Source: an uncultured Eubacteriales bacterium (GTDB lineage Bacteria; Bacillota; Clostridia; Saccharofermentanales; Fastidiosipilaceae). From it: DNA of 17,563 nucleotides. The stretch spans positions 1 through 17,563 of the forward strand of contig CABKML010000026.1 in NCBI GenBank assembly GCA_902373515.1, read 5' to 3'. The notes under the pieces were generated by a model. It was not told where the DNA came from, did not search any database, and was given only the letters and a program-made list of their open reading frames with translations. A program made the translations under genes and the position numbers. Numbering within the stretch: the stretch's first letter is position 1; each line of letters opens with the position of its first letter. Shown in pieces: positions 1-6,802 of the stretch.

Positions 1-1
1 G

Positions 2-316
2 AACACAATTGACCTTACTCAAATTTTCGTAGCATTAATTACTTTGTTAATGACTATTGTAACTACTTTTATCATTCCATACCTGAAAGCAAAATTAAAT
101 TATGAAGATTTTAAGAAGTTGAAAGAATGGACAATGATTGCAGTTGCAACCGCTGAAATGATTTATAAAGGCAGCGACAACGGAGCACAGAAAAAGGCTT
201 ATGTAATTGATTTTTTAACACAAAAAGGCTATAAGCTTGATATTAATACTATCAATAACTTAATTGAAAGTGCAGTTTACACTTTGACAAAGCAAGCGGA
301 GAATGTACAGAAATGA
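2..316 (+). CDS. Phage holin, LLH family (5' end cut by window edge)
   Basis: The frame is open from the first bases of the window, so the start codon lies upstream; a TTG at 44 is only an internal codon. The visible product begins with a hydrophobic stretch ending in an IIPYLK-like segment (one membrane helix). A cytoplasmic-type region follows, with an alanine-rich AVATAEMIYKG helix, a charged AQKKAYVIDFL segment, and a KGYKLD...NNLIESAV end. This is the layout of LLH-family phage holins, about 100-120 aa proteins that form membrane lesions and let the endolysin reach the wall. The stop overlaps the endolysin start (ATGA at 313-316), so the two genes form a lysis cassette with coupled translation. 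Family assignment is from recognised sequence pattern; holin activity is inferred. Confidence 0.8.
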   Translation, partial: NTIDLTQIFVALITLLMTIVTTFIIPYLKAKLNYEDFKKLKEWTMIAVATAEMIYKGSDNGAQKKAYVIDFLTQKGYKLDINTINNLIESAVYTLTKQAENVQK

Positions 317-1230
317 TTTATTACAAAGGTATTGACGTATCAGAACACCAAGGAAACATTGATTTTCACGCCGTTAAAAATAGCGGCGTTGATTTTGTGA
401 TTATACGTGCCGGGTATGGAATTGGGCATGTTGACGAAAATTTTTATATAAATTATATAAACGCTAAAATAGCAGGTCTAATGGTAGGTGCATACTGGTA
501 TTCATATGCAACAGATACTGATTTTTGCAAGCAAGAAGCTCAATCATTTATTGATACAGTCAAAGGCTACAAGTTCGAGTTCCCGTTGTACTTTGATATT
601 GAAGAACAAAGCCAAATTGCTCAGGGTCAGGAGTTTTGCAGCAGCTTAATTCAGACTTTTTGTAACTACCTTGAAGAAAATAACTATTTTTCAGGCTTTT
701 ATTCTTACTTAGGTATGATTAATACAGCCGTGAGTGACTATGTTAAAAAACGTTATGCTTGTTGGGTGGCTCAATGGAGTAGTAATTGCAGCTATCAGGG
801 CAGTTACGGTATGTGGCAATACAGCGCAACTGGTAGAATTGACGGTATCAATACAGATGTAGACTGTAACTATTGCTATGAAAATTATCCTGAGCTAATC
901 AAAAAGTTACAGCTTAATGGATTTTCTGCTGCTGCTGATGGTGATGATACCACCAAATTAAAAACAATAGGAGAAGTAGCGCAAGAAGTTATCGAGGGTA
1001 AGTGGAACGTTGGACTTGCTAGAAAAATGCTACTTGAAAAAGCGGGATATAATTACAACCTTGTACAGCAAAAAGTCAATGAGCTTTGCGAAAAGCATTC
1101 AAAATTCTACACAGTGCAAGCTGCGGATACTTTAGATGTAATTTTAGATAAATTTAATCTTACAGCTGAAAAGTTCTTAGCTTTGAATTACAAGTTGGAA
1201 GTCGGCAGCACAATTCAGATTGAAGAATAA
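313..1230 (+). CDS. Phage endolysin: GH25 muramidase with Cpl-7 and LysM domains
   Basis: A 305-aa peptidoglycan hydrolase that should cleave the MurNAc-GlcNAc bond at the end of the lytic cycle. Residues 1 to about 195 are a glycoside hydrolase family 25 domain: it opens KGIDVSEHQG with Asp8 and has the acidic pair Asp95/Glu97 in YFDIEE, the usual catalytic positions. Residues about 220-255 (EVAQEVIEGKW...AGYNYNLVQQKVNEL) match a single Cpl-7 cell-wall-binding repeat. The last about 42 residues (FYTVQAADTLDVILDKFNL...LEVGSTIQI) match a LysM domain. There is no signal peptide, so export depends on the overlapping upstream holin. Two different wall-binding modules after GH25 is a common phage layout. 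The start ATG overlaps the holin stop. Confidence 0.93.
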   Translation: MIYYKGIDVSEHQGNIDFHAVKNSGVDFVIIRAGYGIGHVDENFYINYINAKIAGLMVGAYWYSYATDTDFCKQEAQSFIDTVKGYKFEFPLYFDIEEQSQIAQGQEFCSSLIQTFCNYLEENNYFSGFYSYLGMINTAVSDYVKKRYACWVAQWSSNCSYQGSYGMWQYSATGRIDGINTDVDCNYCYENYPELIKKLQLNGFSAAADGDDTTKLKTIGEVAQEVIEGKWNVGLARKMLLEKAGYNYNLVQQKVNELCEKHSKFYTVQAADTLDVILDKFNLTAEKFLALNYKLEVGSTIQIEE

Positions 1231-1232
1231 AT

Positions 1233-1257
1233 AAAAAACCGGGACTAAACGTCCCGG
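1233..1257 (-). terminator. Rho-independent terminator, minus strand, after endolysin
   Basis: This is a perfect 7-bp GC-rich stem (CCGGGAC/GTCCCGG) with a 5-nt loop. The T6 tract is on the minus strand; on the plus strand the stem is preceded by A6 and followed by CAACTAC, so it is not a normal terminator for the endolysin transcript. It implies leftward transcription into the end of the lysis cassette. Confidence 0.7.
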
Positions 1258-1316
1258 CAACTACAGCTTCACATTGTATACATTTCTATATACTTTGTGA
1301 TTCTTGAACAAGTAGC
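1233..1316 (-). ncRNA. Candidate minus-strand small RNA, unit 3 (leftmost)
   Basis: A TATAAT box lies on the minus strand at 1328-1323, without a clear -35. About 80 nt later comes a strong intrinsic terminator on the same strand: 7-bp stem CCGGGAC/GTCCCGG (1257-1251 with 1245-1239), 5-nt loop, then six T on the minus strand (plus A at 1233-1238). Between them is a second hairpin, 1276-1282 with 1287-1293, with a GAAA tetraloop on the minus strand. It needs a G-U pair that would be an A-C mismatch on the plus strand, which argues for minus-strand transcription. No ORF of useful length is present. The terminator is well supported; the RNA itself is inferred. Confidence 0.35.
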
Positions 1317-1340
1317 AATTGAATTATAACTTAATTTCAA

Positions 1341-1459
1341 GCAAAAGAAAAGAGCCGATTCGCTAGAACCAAGCTCATAACGTCATTAAAAATGACCTTT
1401 GAAAAACCACCTTTTGAACAACAGACAATGTGCAGTCAAATTTGATATAGGTAGCCTAT
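1341..1459 (-). ncRNA. Candidate minus-strand small RNA, unit 2
   Basis: A perfect extended -10 box (TGC followed by TATAAT) reads leftward, with the hexamer at 1471-1466, just past the terminator of unit 1. The predicted transcript starts near 1459, inside a dyad TATAGG-TAG-CCTATA (1446-1460) that could be an operator. It holds a GTCATT/AATGAC hairpin (around 1382-1396) and ends at a terminator-like hairpin (1352-1376). That hairpin has stems GAGC/GCTC and GGTTC/GAATC, the latter with one G-U pair possible only on the minus strand, and is followed on the minus strand by TTTTCTTTT. It could encode at most a 13-residue peptide, for which I see no ribosome binding site. An antisense or antitoxin RNA is possible, but I find no toxin ORF opposite it. 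Confidence 0.38.
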
Positions 1460-1465
1460 AAATAT

Positions 1466-1474
1466 ATTATAGCA
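1466..1474 (-). promoter_or_regulatory. Extended -10 promoter, leftward
   Basis: The minus strand reads TGC-TATAAT with the hexamer at 1471-1466, matching the extended -10 consensus TGnTATAAT exactly. No good -35 lies 17 bp upstream, which extended -10 promoters tolerate. A 15-bp dyad at 1446-1460 covers the expected start point. It would drive candidate RNA unit 2. Confidence 0.5.
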
Positions 1475-1477
1475 CAC

Positions 1478-1584
1478 AAAAAGGGAACTAGTGCGCACTA
1501 GCTCCCTATACCCCGCGTTTGCGGGAATAAAAACTCAATAGTCCATTCAAAAAACACTGAGTCACCCCTGCTATTGCAGGAAAC
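1478..1584 (-). ncRNA. Candidate minus-strand structured RNA, unit 1 (rightmost)
   Basis: Four hairpins stand in a row when read leftward. They are CCTGC/GCAGG (1567-1580); an 8-bp ACTCAGTG stem (1562-1555 with 1541-1533) holding two G-U pairs; CCCGC/GCGGG (1512-1525); and a 10-bp stem with GCGC loop (1483-1506), which also has one G-U pair and is followed on the minus strand by T5 (plus A at 1478-1482). All three G-U pairs would be A-C mismatches on the plus strand, so the fold belongs to a leftward transcript. A weak -10 (TACAAT) sits at 1596-1591, with no clear -35. The last hairpin is a textbook intrinsic terminator. The segment is also the 5' flank of the methyltransferase gene, so a leader role for that gene cannot be excluded. 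Confidence 0.4.
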
Positions 1585-1617
1585 AACTATATTGTAGCGA
1601 ACGGAAGTGAAATAATT

Positions 1618-2310
1618 ATGAATACTAGAAAACCAAATGATGAATTTTATACGCCTGAACCTGTTTATAACACCGTGCTTGAATGGGTGGTTAAAGAGTA
1701 TGGTATAGATAAGTCAAAAGTACTAAGACCGTTTTATCCGGGCAATGACTATAAAAGCTTTGATTATACAGATAAAATTGTTGTTGATAATCCGCCGTTT
1801 AGCCAAAATCAACCTATTTTAGAATATTACCTTGAGCATAACATTAAATTCTTTTTATTTGCACAATTTCAGACGCTTTTCACCGTAAATTTACCTGTTT
1901 GCTACATCGTCACTAAACCCAAAATCAAGTATGAAAACGGGCAGAAGATAGCGACTAGCTTTATAACAAATTTAGAGCCGCCGTGTATCAGAACAGCGTT
2001 TGACTTGCAGAAAGAATTGCAAGGTTACGAGGTAAAGACTAAACAATCCGTATTTTTAGATAAGCATATTTTAACGGCAAGCAGAATTGTAAGGTCAAAC
2101 AAAGCTATCAAATTATCCTTAGACAAAATGCAGCATGTAAGGGCTGTAAACGGGTATAAGTTGTTCGGTGCAGCTTTTCTTGTTGATGATGAAACAGCTA
2201 ACAAATTCCCATCTTCCTGTAACACTGAAGCAGACAAATTTATCGAACTTTCAGACCGTGAAAAAGCAATTGTAGAAAAATTAAACAAAAGGAGCAGAAA
2301 ACAATGCTAA
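1618..2310 (+). CDS. Phage-type adenine-specific DNA methyltransferase-like protein
   Basis: This 230-aa product carries DNPPF at residues 57-61, the catalytic motif IV ((D/N/S)PP(Y/F/W)) of N6-adenine and N4-cytosine methyltransferases. The block LRPFYPGNDY (36-45) stands in front of it, followed by FFLFAQFQTLF. I recall this combination from phage proteins called adenine methyltransferases. A normal FxGxG S-adenosylmethionine motif is not obvious, so the cofactor site is degenerate or the annotation is loose. The ATG has a GGAAGTG sequence about 9 nt upstream. Its 3' end overlaps the cytosine methyltransferase by 7 nt, so the two are probably co-translated. No restriction enzyme is adjacent, which suits a phage protecting its own DNA. 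The methylated base and target are not readable from the sequence. Confidence 0.65.
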   Translation: MNTRKPNDEFYTPEPVYNTVLEWVVKEYGIDKSKVLRPFYPGNDYKSFDYTDKIVVDNPPFSQNQPILEYYLEHNIKFFLFAQFQTLFTVNLPVCYIVTKPKIKYENGQKIATSFITNLEPPCIRTAFDLQKELQGYEVKTKQSVFLDKHILTASRIVRSNKAIKLSLDKMQHVRAVNGYKLFGAAFLVDDETANKFPSSCNTEADKFIELSDREKAIVEKLNKRSRKQC

Positions 2311-3206
2311 CGGTTAATGAGTTATTCAGCGGCATAGGAGCTTTTAGAAAAGCACTTATAAACTTAAATGTTCCTCATAGAATTATTGGTATATCTGAAG
2401 TGGACAAATTCGCTATCAAATCTTACGAAGCAATTTATGGTAAAACTAGAAATTATGGTGATATATCAAAGGTAGAAAAGCTAGATTATGCAGATTTATG
2501 GACTTATGGATTTCCTTGTCAAGATATATCAATATTAGGCAAAAAGATGGGTATTAAAAAGGGAGAAACAAGGAGCGGGCTATTATACGAAGTAAAAAGG
2601 CTGCTAGAAATTAGCGAAAAGCCCAAATACCTAATAATGGAAAATGTAAAGAATTTATTAAGTGCTAAATTCAAAACAGACTTTGAAAAGTGGCTAGAAT
2701 TTTTAGAAAAGCTTGGATATAAGAATTATTACAAAGTACTCAACGCCAAAGATTACGGCGTGCCACAAAATAGAGAAAGAGTATTTTTAATAAGCAGCCT
2801 GGATAATACACCCTTTGTTTTTCCTGAAAAGCAAGAATTAAAATTGACTTTAAAAGATCTGCTAGAAAAAGAAGTAAGTGATAAATTCTATTTGACAGAA
2901 GAACAAGTAAACAAAATAAAGTTTGCTACATATCATGTACAACGTGACCGTATCCAGGAGAAAAAGCATTGCGACACACTTTTAACAAAAGAAGTAAAAT
3001 GTGTACAGATAGGATTTTATAATACACCGACACGAACTGAAAGAGTTAGGCGGCTAACCCCCAAAGAATACTGGCGGCTAATGGGCTTTGATGATGAAAG
3101 CTTTGAAAAAGCACAAAAGGTTTGTAGTAACCATCAGCTCTACAGACAAGCCGGGAACTCAATTGTAGTTCCAGTTTTAGAGAAATTAATAAATAAACTC
3201 TTATAA
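2304..3206 (+). CDS. DNA (cytosine-5-)-methyltransferase
   Basis: A 300-aa C5-cytosine methyltransferase that transfers the methyl group of S-adenosylmethionine to cytosine C5 in a specific DNA site. The motifs occur in the canonical order. Motif I is ELFSGIGAFRKAL (Gly10/Gly12, cofactor). Motif IV is GFPCQDIS with catalytic Cys72. Motif VI is ENV (113-115), motif VIII is QNRERVFLI, motif IX is RRLTPKEYWRLMGF, and motif X is RQAGNSIVVPVL. The stretch between VIII and IX, the target recognition domain, is short, so the enzyme is compact. The start is set by an AGGAG about 9 nt upstream of the ATG, inside the end of the preceding gene. With no cognate endonuclease in view, it is best read as a solitary phage methyltransferase against host restriction. 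Confidence 0.93.
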   Translation: MLTVNELFSGIGAFRKALINLNVPHRIIGISEVDKFAIKSYEAIYGKTRNYGDISKVEKLDYADLWTYGFPCQDISILGKKMGIKKGETRSGLLYEVKRLLEISEKPKYLIMENVKNLLSAKFKTDFEKWLEFLEKLGYKNYYKVLNAKDYGVPQNRERVFLISSLDNTPFVFPEKQELKLTLKDLLEKEVSDKFYLTEEQVNKIKFATYHVQRDRIQEKKHCDTLLTKEVKCVQIGFYNTPTRTERVRRLTPKEYWRLMGFDDESFEKAQKVCSNHQLYRQAGNSIVVPVLEKLINKLL

Positions 3207-3214
3207 ACTTAATA

Positions 3215-3249
3215 AGGCGTGTACAAAATGCTTGTATACGCCTATTTTT
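3215..3249 (+). terminator. Rho-independent terminator after methyltransferase pair
   Basis: A 12-bp stem (3215-3226 with 3232-3243, one G-U pair) with a 5-nt loop is followed by ATTTTT. It lies 9 bp after the cytosine methyltransferase stop and closes the rightward phage transcript. Its left arm contains one copy of the CGTGTACAAA repeat found again at 3359 and 3370. Confidence 0.8.
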
Positions 3250-3420
3250 CGGGGCTTAAATTTATTCTAGTAGAATATACCTATAATGACTAAAGTATAT
3301 TATTAGCGCAAGCCTAAATTTAGGTGTTTTCTAAGGGTGCTAAAATATCAGCTATTTGCGTGTACAAATCGTGTACAAAACTAGCTTAAAATCCCTGAAT
3401 TTAGCGATATGTGTTATTAA
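3218..3420. other. Probable prophage/host junction (attR region)
   Basis: Phage-type genes stop at 3206 and host-type genes start after about 3400. The interval holds three copies of CGTGTACAAA (3218-3227, 3359-3368, 3370-3379; the last two 11 bp apart, as in phage arm-type integrase sites). It also holds two palindromes, ATTCTA-G-TAGAAT (3264-3276) and CCTAAATTTAGG (3313-3324). The integrase gene and the other att site lie outside the window, so the core cannot be fixed; somewhere between 3380 and 3420 is my best guess. No tRNA gene is seen here. Confidence 0.4.
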
Positions 3421-3718
3421 CTTGGAGGATGACAACTATCTAAGCAATAGAATCAGCGGTTTGGCGCAAAGTTTGTTGAGTTTCGCCGGCTATCAAGGAC
3501 AAAACGGCAATTGGCCGACTATTAAAGCTGCTGAAATTAAAATTCGGCGCCTACAACTGATTGTTCCGGAAAATTCGCCCCCGGCAATTTTAGAAAAAGT
3601 AAAAAACATTTTACGTCAATATCCCGGAATTGAATATGAAATCATTACCGACGAAAAAAGCTACAAATATGTATCTGAAGATCCGGCGGAGAAAGGAGAC
3701 AGTGATCAGCAAAATTAA
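3356..3718 (+). CDS. Hypothetical protein, probably 5'-truncated host gene
   Basis: This 120-aa ORF has only a TTG start candidate, placed inside the direct repeats, with no ribosome binding site in front. I do not recognise the family. The product looks like a folded alpha/beta domain (LAICVINLEDDNYLSN...IKIRRLQLIVPENSPPAILEKVKNILRQYPGIEYEIIT) with a polar, acidic C-terminal tail (EDPAEKGDSDQQN). Base composition and codon choice from about 3420 onward resemble the downstream host genes. I infer that the prophage entered the 5' part of this gene and that its true N-terminus lies on the far side of the prophage, or that the gene is now a fragment. It has no signal peptide or membrane helix. 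Confidence 0.45.
   Translation: MRVQIVYKTSLKSLNLAICVINLEDDNYLSNRISGLAQSLLSFAGYQGQNGNWPTIKAAEIKIRRLQLIVPENSPPAILEKVKNILRQYPGIEYEIITDEKSYKYVSEDPAEKGDSDQQN
3359..3379 (+). repeat. Tandem direct repeat CGTGTACAAA (two copies, 11-bp period)
   Basis: There are two exact copies, at 3359-3368 and 3370-3379, separated by one T. A third exact copy is at 3218-3227. Repeats of this length and spacing resemble arm-type binding sites of tyrosine integrases next to an att core; this function is inferred. Confidence 0.55.
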
Positions 3719-3777
3719 GGTTAAAAATAGCAAATTAAGAAAAGCAAATAAGTAACAAAAATTGAAAAGAGGTAAGT

Positions 3778-6654
3778 ATGAAACAACGAAAATTTATCAG
3801 CACAATAACAGCAGCAATTTTGACTGTTAATTTATTATTTCCTGCTAATATTTTAGCTGTTACCCGCAGTCGTACGGCTAATTTGACGGAGCAAGAAAAA
3901 ACAGCAACAATCGCGCGGGAAACTGTTCGCCGCAGTCGGAAAAATTCAGAAACGCCGGTAAGAAAACGGCGTTCCTTAGAATTGCCGGAAATAGGCTTGG
4001 GGCCAAACTTGAATGCAGCTTCGAGCTCATATTACGCGGAGGATGAAAGAAAAAGTACCTGTTATATATGCTTCAATGTTATGGATCAATACAACGATAA
4101 TGTCAGTGAAGCAATTATATCTTATTCTATAGGAACAACTTCAGGTACTACCCAAGCCGGCAGAACTATAGAAGTACAGGTTAATGCTTATAACAGCACA
4201 TATCCGACTAGAGGTAGAGCAAGTGTCAGTTATTTACCGCCTGAATATACAATGAACGGATCTAACGATTGGGATACATTCAGTTTGAACGGACATGAAA
4301 GCTACAGTACGGCGCTGAATGTTTATTTTTCCGTAAACAGAAAAGCAAGTGAGGTCGGAAAAGCTTCGGAGAAAGAGGAAGAAGCGGCAAAAAAGGCGGA
4401 AAAAGCTAAATTGACTGAATTTCAGGAAAAGTATCAAACTTTATTAAAACAGGATACCTGGAAATTGACAGATTGGGAAAAGATTAAGCAGGCTCAAAAA
4501 GACTTGAAAAATTTAATGGACCTGAAAAGTATTAAAAGCGAAACTGCAGCCATCAAGCAAAAGTTGGAAGAAGCGGAAAAACAACTGCAAAAATTACCTA
4601 TCACTTTGAATATTGATTATGTTGATAAAAATTCTAAAGATATTCTGACGATAGCTGTTGTTCGCCATTACGGGGAAAAAGAAAACTTTCAGATTTCACC
4701 TGAACTTAACCGAAAATTGCAGGAAAAGAACAAGTATACATTAGCGTTATTGCAAACCTTGCCGGAGCATCAGGTAACTTTGGAAGATGAACAAAAACAT
4801 TTTAAAGTAGGCGTGAAAATGGTTAAAGCTGCCGGTATGATCAGTCAGGAGCCGAGTAAAATCAATAGCTTAATTAAGTATGTAGACGATAACGGCCAAA
4901 TGATTAAAAGTGAAAAGCAAAAGCTGCAATTTAATGCACAACTGAAGCTTGATATACCTCAAGGCTATGAATTAAAAGACAAAAATAAAGTATATCGTCA
5001 AGCTGCAGAAGTTATTGTTGAACTGGTGCGGCGGGAATATCCCGTGTCTATTACTTACTTAGGTAAAGACGGGCATAAAATTCATCAGGATGAAGAAAAG
5101 TACAAATACAACGATGAGATAAAACTGAAATTTCTGGAAGATAATAAGACAAAATACAAATTGCAGAGTGAGAAAGAAGTTATCTTACCCAAAGTGAAAG
5201 AAGCGATGCAGTTAAAATACACTTTGATTGAAATTGTACCGTGGAGCGATTTAAGTACGAATGAACTCAAACAAAGCAAAGAATATCAGGCTTATGACGA
5301 AGAAGGAAAACTTCTGTTTACAGGTAAGGCGGAAAAAGAGGGTCAAAGCGATTATCAGATAAAGTTGCCACCGGAATATGCCGGTTATGAAATAATTAAT
5401 GAAGATGATTGGCAGAAGGGGAAAAGCGATAGGCTTAAGTTACGTTTACGGCGCTTTAAGGTAGTTTTTAATTATGTTCTGAACAATTCGCAATGTTTGG
5501 CCCATCAGGAAAAGTCATTAAAATACGGGGAAAAAGCGGTAGCAGCTTTACCGGCAGAATTGCAAAATCTGAATATGGACAAGCGCATAAAGTTTGTGAT
5601 TGAGGAAAAATTTGTGCCGCCTATCGTTAAAGGTGAAATGGAAGTTGTTGTGCCGATAAAGATTGTGATTGAGGAAAATGCAGTGAACGGCAGTGCGAAG
5701 AAAACGGAAAATCAGAAAACGGAGGAAGAAAAGAAAGAGGAAAAAAGCGAAGAGAAAAAAGACGATAAAAAAGACGTCAAGGAAAATTCTGAGAATAAAG
5801 AGAAAAAAAAGGACAATGTTCAGGACAAGATACCGGAAAAATCGGAGCAAGGAAAATCTCCTGTTGAAACAACAAAGGTAAAGAAAACTGTCGAACAGGA
5901 AAGCACACAAGCGACAACGACTAAAAATGTGCCGAAATTGAGCTTCGCCGAAAATATGCAGACAAAACCGGGGAAAAACAGCAGCTTGCTTAAATTTGTC
6001 CGCTCCGACAACAAACAGGCTCTGAGCAAATTACCTCTTTCATTGTTGGCAAACGATGGGAAACAGCCGAAATTTACGATAATTAAAGGCGATTATTATT
6101 ATGAACCGAACGGTGAACTGACAAGCGTATATACGGATGACAATGGCGAGTTATTGTTAAATAACCTGCCGGATGGAGATTATCGCTTTTACTATCGGGG
6201 AGTTGAATTGGCCAAATTGCACATAGACAATTCTCTGGTAGATCCGGGAGTTGAAGGCGTAATTAATGTTCAGGCCGAATTATTGGAGAAAGCAGATAAT
6301 ATGAAGCAATTAACTGAGAAATTAAGTCAAAATATTGAACTATATCAGAATAGAAATACTGATAACTTAAGCGCCGAAGAAAAATTACGTTCAGCTTTAG
6401 CGGAATACAACAGGAATTTAAGTCCGGAACAGCAAGTTTCCTGGACGGAGTTCACGGCTTATTTGCAACAAAAGAAACAGGAAGAACTGCAAAACAAATA
6501 TGAGGTGGTAAAAACGGCCGAAGGAACATTCTTAAAATTAAAAAACGGCGGCAGCGACAGTATGTTCAAAGCTTATCGTATTGCTCGAACGGGAGAAAAA
6601 GCCGGTTATAAGCACAGAATGTTTTTACCTTTAATCTTCAGCTTCGGCAAATAA
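3778..6654 (+). CDS. Secreted surface protein with MucBP-like repeats and K/E-rich linker
   Basis: This is a 958-aa secreted protein of unknown function, probably an adhesin or wall-associated protein. Residues 1-28 form a signal peptide (KQRKF, then a hydrophobic core ending at ILAV). Residues about 40-190 are a polar N-terminal domain with few hydrophobic segments, and about 190-275 are predicted coiled coil (EEEAAKKAEKAK...KQKLEEAEKQLQKL). From about 276 follow several MucBP-like beta modules (ITLNIDYVDKNSKD, INSLIKYVDDNGQ, VSITYLGKDGHK). Residues about 640-700 are almost wholly Lys/Glu/Asp/Asn. Residues about 765-822 resemble a SpaA/Cna-B fold (YTDDNGELLLNNLPDGDYRF). The C-terminus has IARTGE at 935-940 and then only a short hydrophobic tail (MFLPLIFSFGK), so the sorting signal looks truncated. 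The start follows AGAGG by 6-7 nt. It is not clearly co-transcribed with secA. Confidence 0.8.
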   Translation: MKQRKFISTITAAILTVNLLFPANILAVTRSRTANLTEQEKTATIARETVRRSRKNSETPVRKRRSLELPEIGLGPNLNAASSSYYAEDERKSTCYICFNVMDQYNDNVSEAIISYSIGTTSGTTQAGRTIEVQVNAYNSTYPTRGRASVSYLPPEYTMNGSNDWDTFSLNGHESYSTALNVYFSVNRKASEVGKASEKEEEAAKKAEKAKLTEFQEKYQTLLKQDTWKLTDWEKIKQAQKDLKNLMDLKSIKSETAAIKQKLEEAEKQLQKLPITLNIDYVDKNSKDILTIAVVRHYGEKENFQISPELNRKLQEKNKYTLALLQTLPEHQVTLEDEQKHFKVGVKMVKAAGMISQEPSKINSLIKYVDDNGQMIKSEKQKLQFNAQLKLDIPQGYELKDKNKVYRQAAEVIVELVRREYPVSITYLGKDGHKIHQDEEKYKYNDEIKLKFLEDNKTKYKLQSEKEVILPKVKEAMQLKYTLIEIVPWSDLSTNELKQSKEYQAYDEEGKLLFTGKAEKEGQSDYQIKLPPEYAGYEIINEDDWQKGKSDRLKLRLRRFKVVFNYVLNNSQCLAHQEKSLKYGEKAVAALPAELQNLNMDKRIKFVIEEKFVPPIVKGEMEVVVPIKIVIEENAVNGSAKKTENQKTEEEKKEEKSEEKKDDKKDVKENSENKEKKKDNVQDKIPEKSEQGKSPVETTKVKKTVEQESTQATTTKNVPKLSFAENMQTKPGKNSSLLKFVRSDNKQALSKLPLSLLANDGKQPKFTIIKGDYYYEPNGELTSVYTDDNGELLLNNLPDGDYRFYYRGVELAKLHIDNSLVDPGVEGVINVQAELLEKADNMKQLTEKLSQNIELYQNRNTDNLSAEEKLRSALAEYNRNLSPEQQVSWTEFTAYLQQKKQEELQNKYEVVKTAEGTFLKLKNGGSDSMFKAYRIARTGEKAGYKHRMFLPLIFSFGK

Positions 6655-6717
6655 ACTAAAATAAGAGTTAAGTAGCGAAATTTAATAGTGATTTTTATGG
6701 ATTTTCCTTTGAAACAG

Positions 6718-6746
6718 TTGAACTTGCCGCTCAAAAGAATTATATT
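6718..6746 (+). promoter_or_regulatory. Predicted secA promoter
   Basis: A -35 TTGAAC (6718-6723) and a -10 TATATT (6741-6746) are separated by 17 bp. The match to the housekeeping consensus is 4/6 and 5/6. It lies about 55 bp upstream of the preferred secA start, in the only non-coding gap before that gene. Confidence 0.6.
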
Positions 6747-6802
6747 TAACAAGTTGAATTATATTTACATGGATGGCGCTGTATCAACAGCATAAGGAAA
6801 TT

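Noticed and set aside
1336..1377. Thirteen-residue leftward ORF (MSLVLANRLFSFA) as a type I toxin
   Set aside because: It is too short, overlaps a terminator-like hairpin and has no ribosome binding site.
1460..1600. Possible tracrRNA or CRISPR-related RNA because of several hairpins before a terminator
   Set aside because: No repeat-spacer array, no cas gene and no anti-repeat are in the window; the hairpins alone do not support it.
5548..5910. Hydrophobic minus-strand ORF and a basic plus-strand ORF over the K/E-rich region
   Set aside because: They are shadows produced by A-rich codons of the Lys/Glu-rich linker in the surface protein.
6773..6802. Longer secA start at ATG 6773
   Set aside because: No ribosome binding site in front, and the ten extra residues do not resemble SecA N-termini; the ATG at 6803 does.
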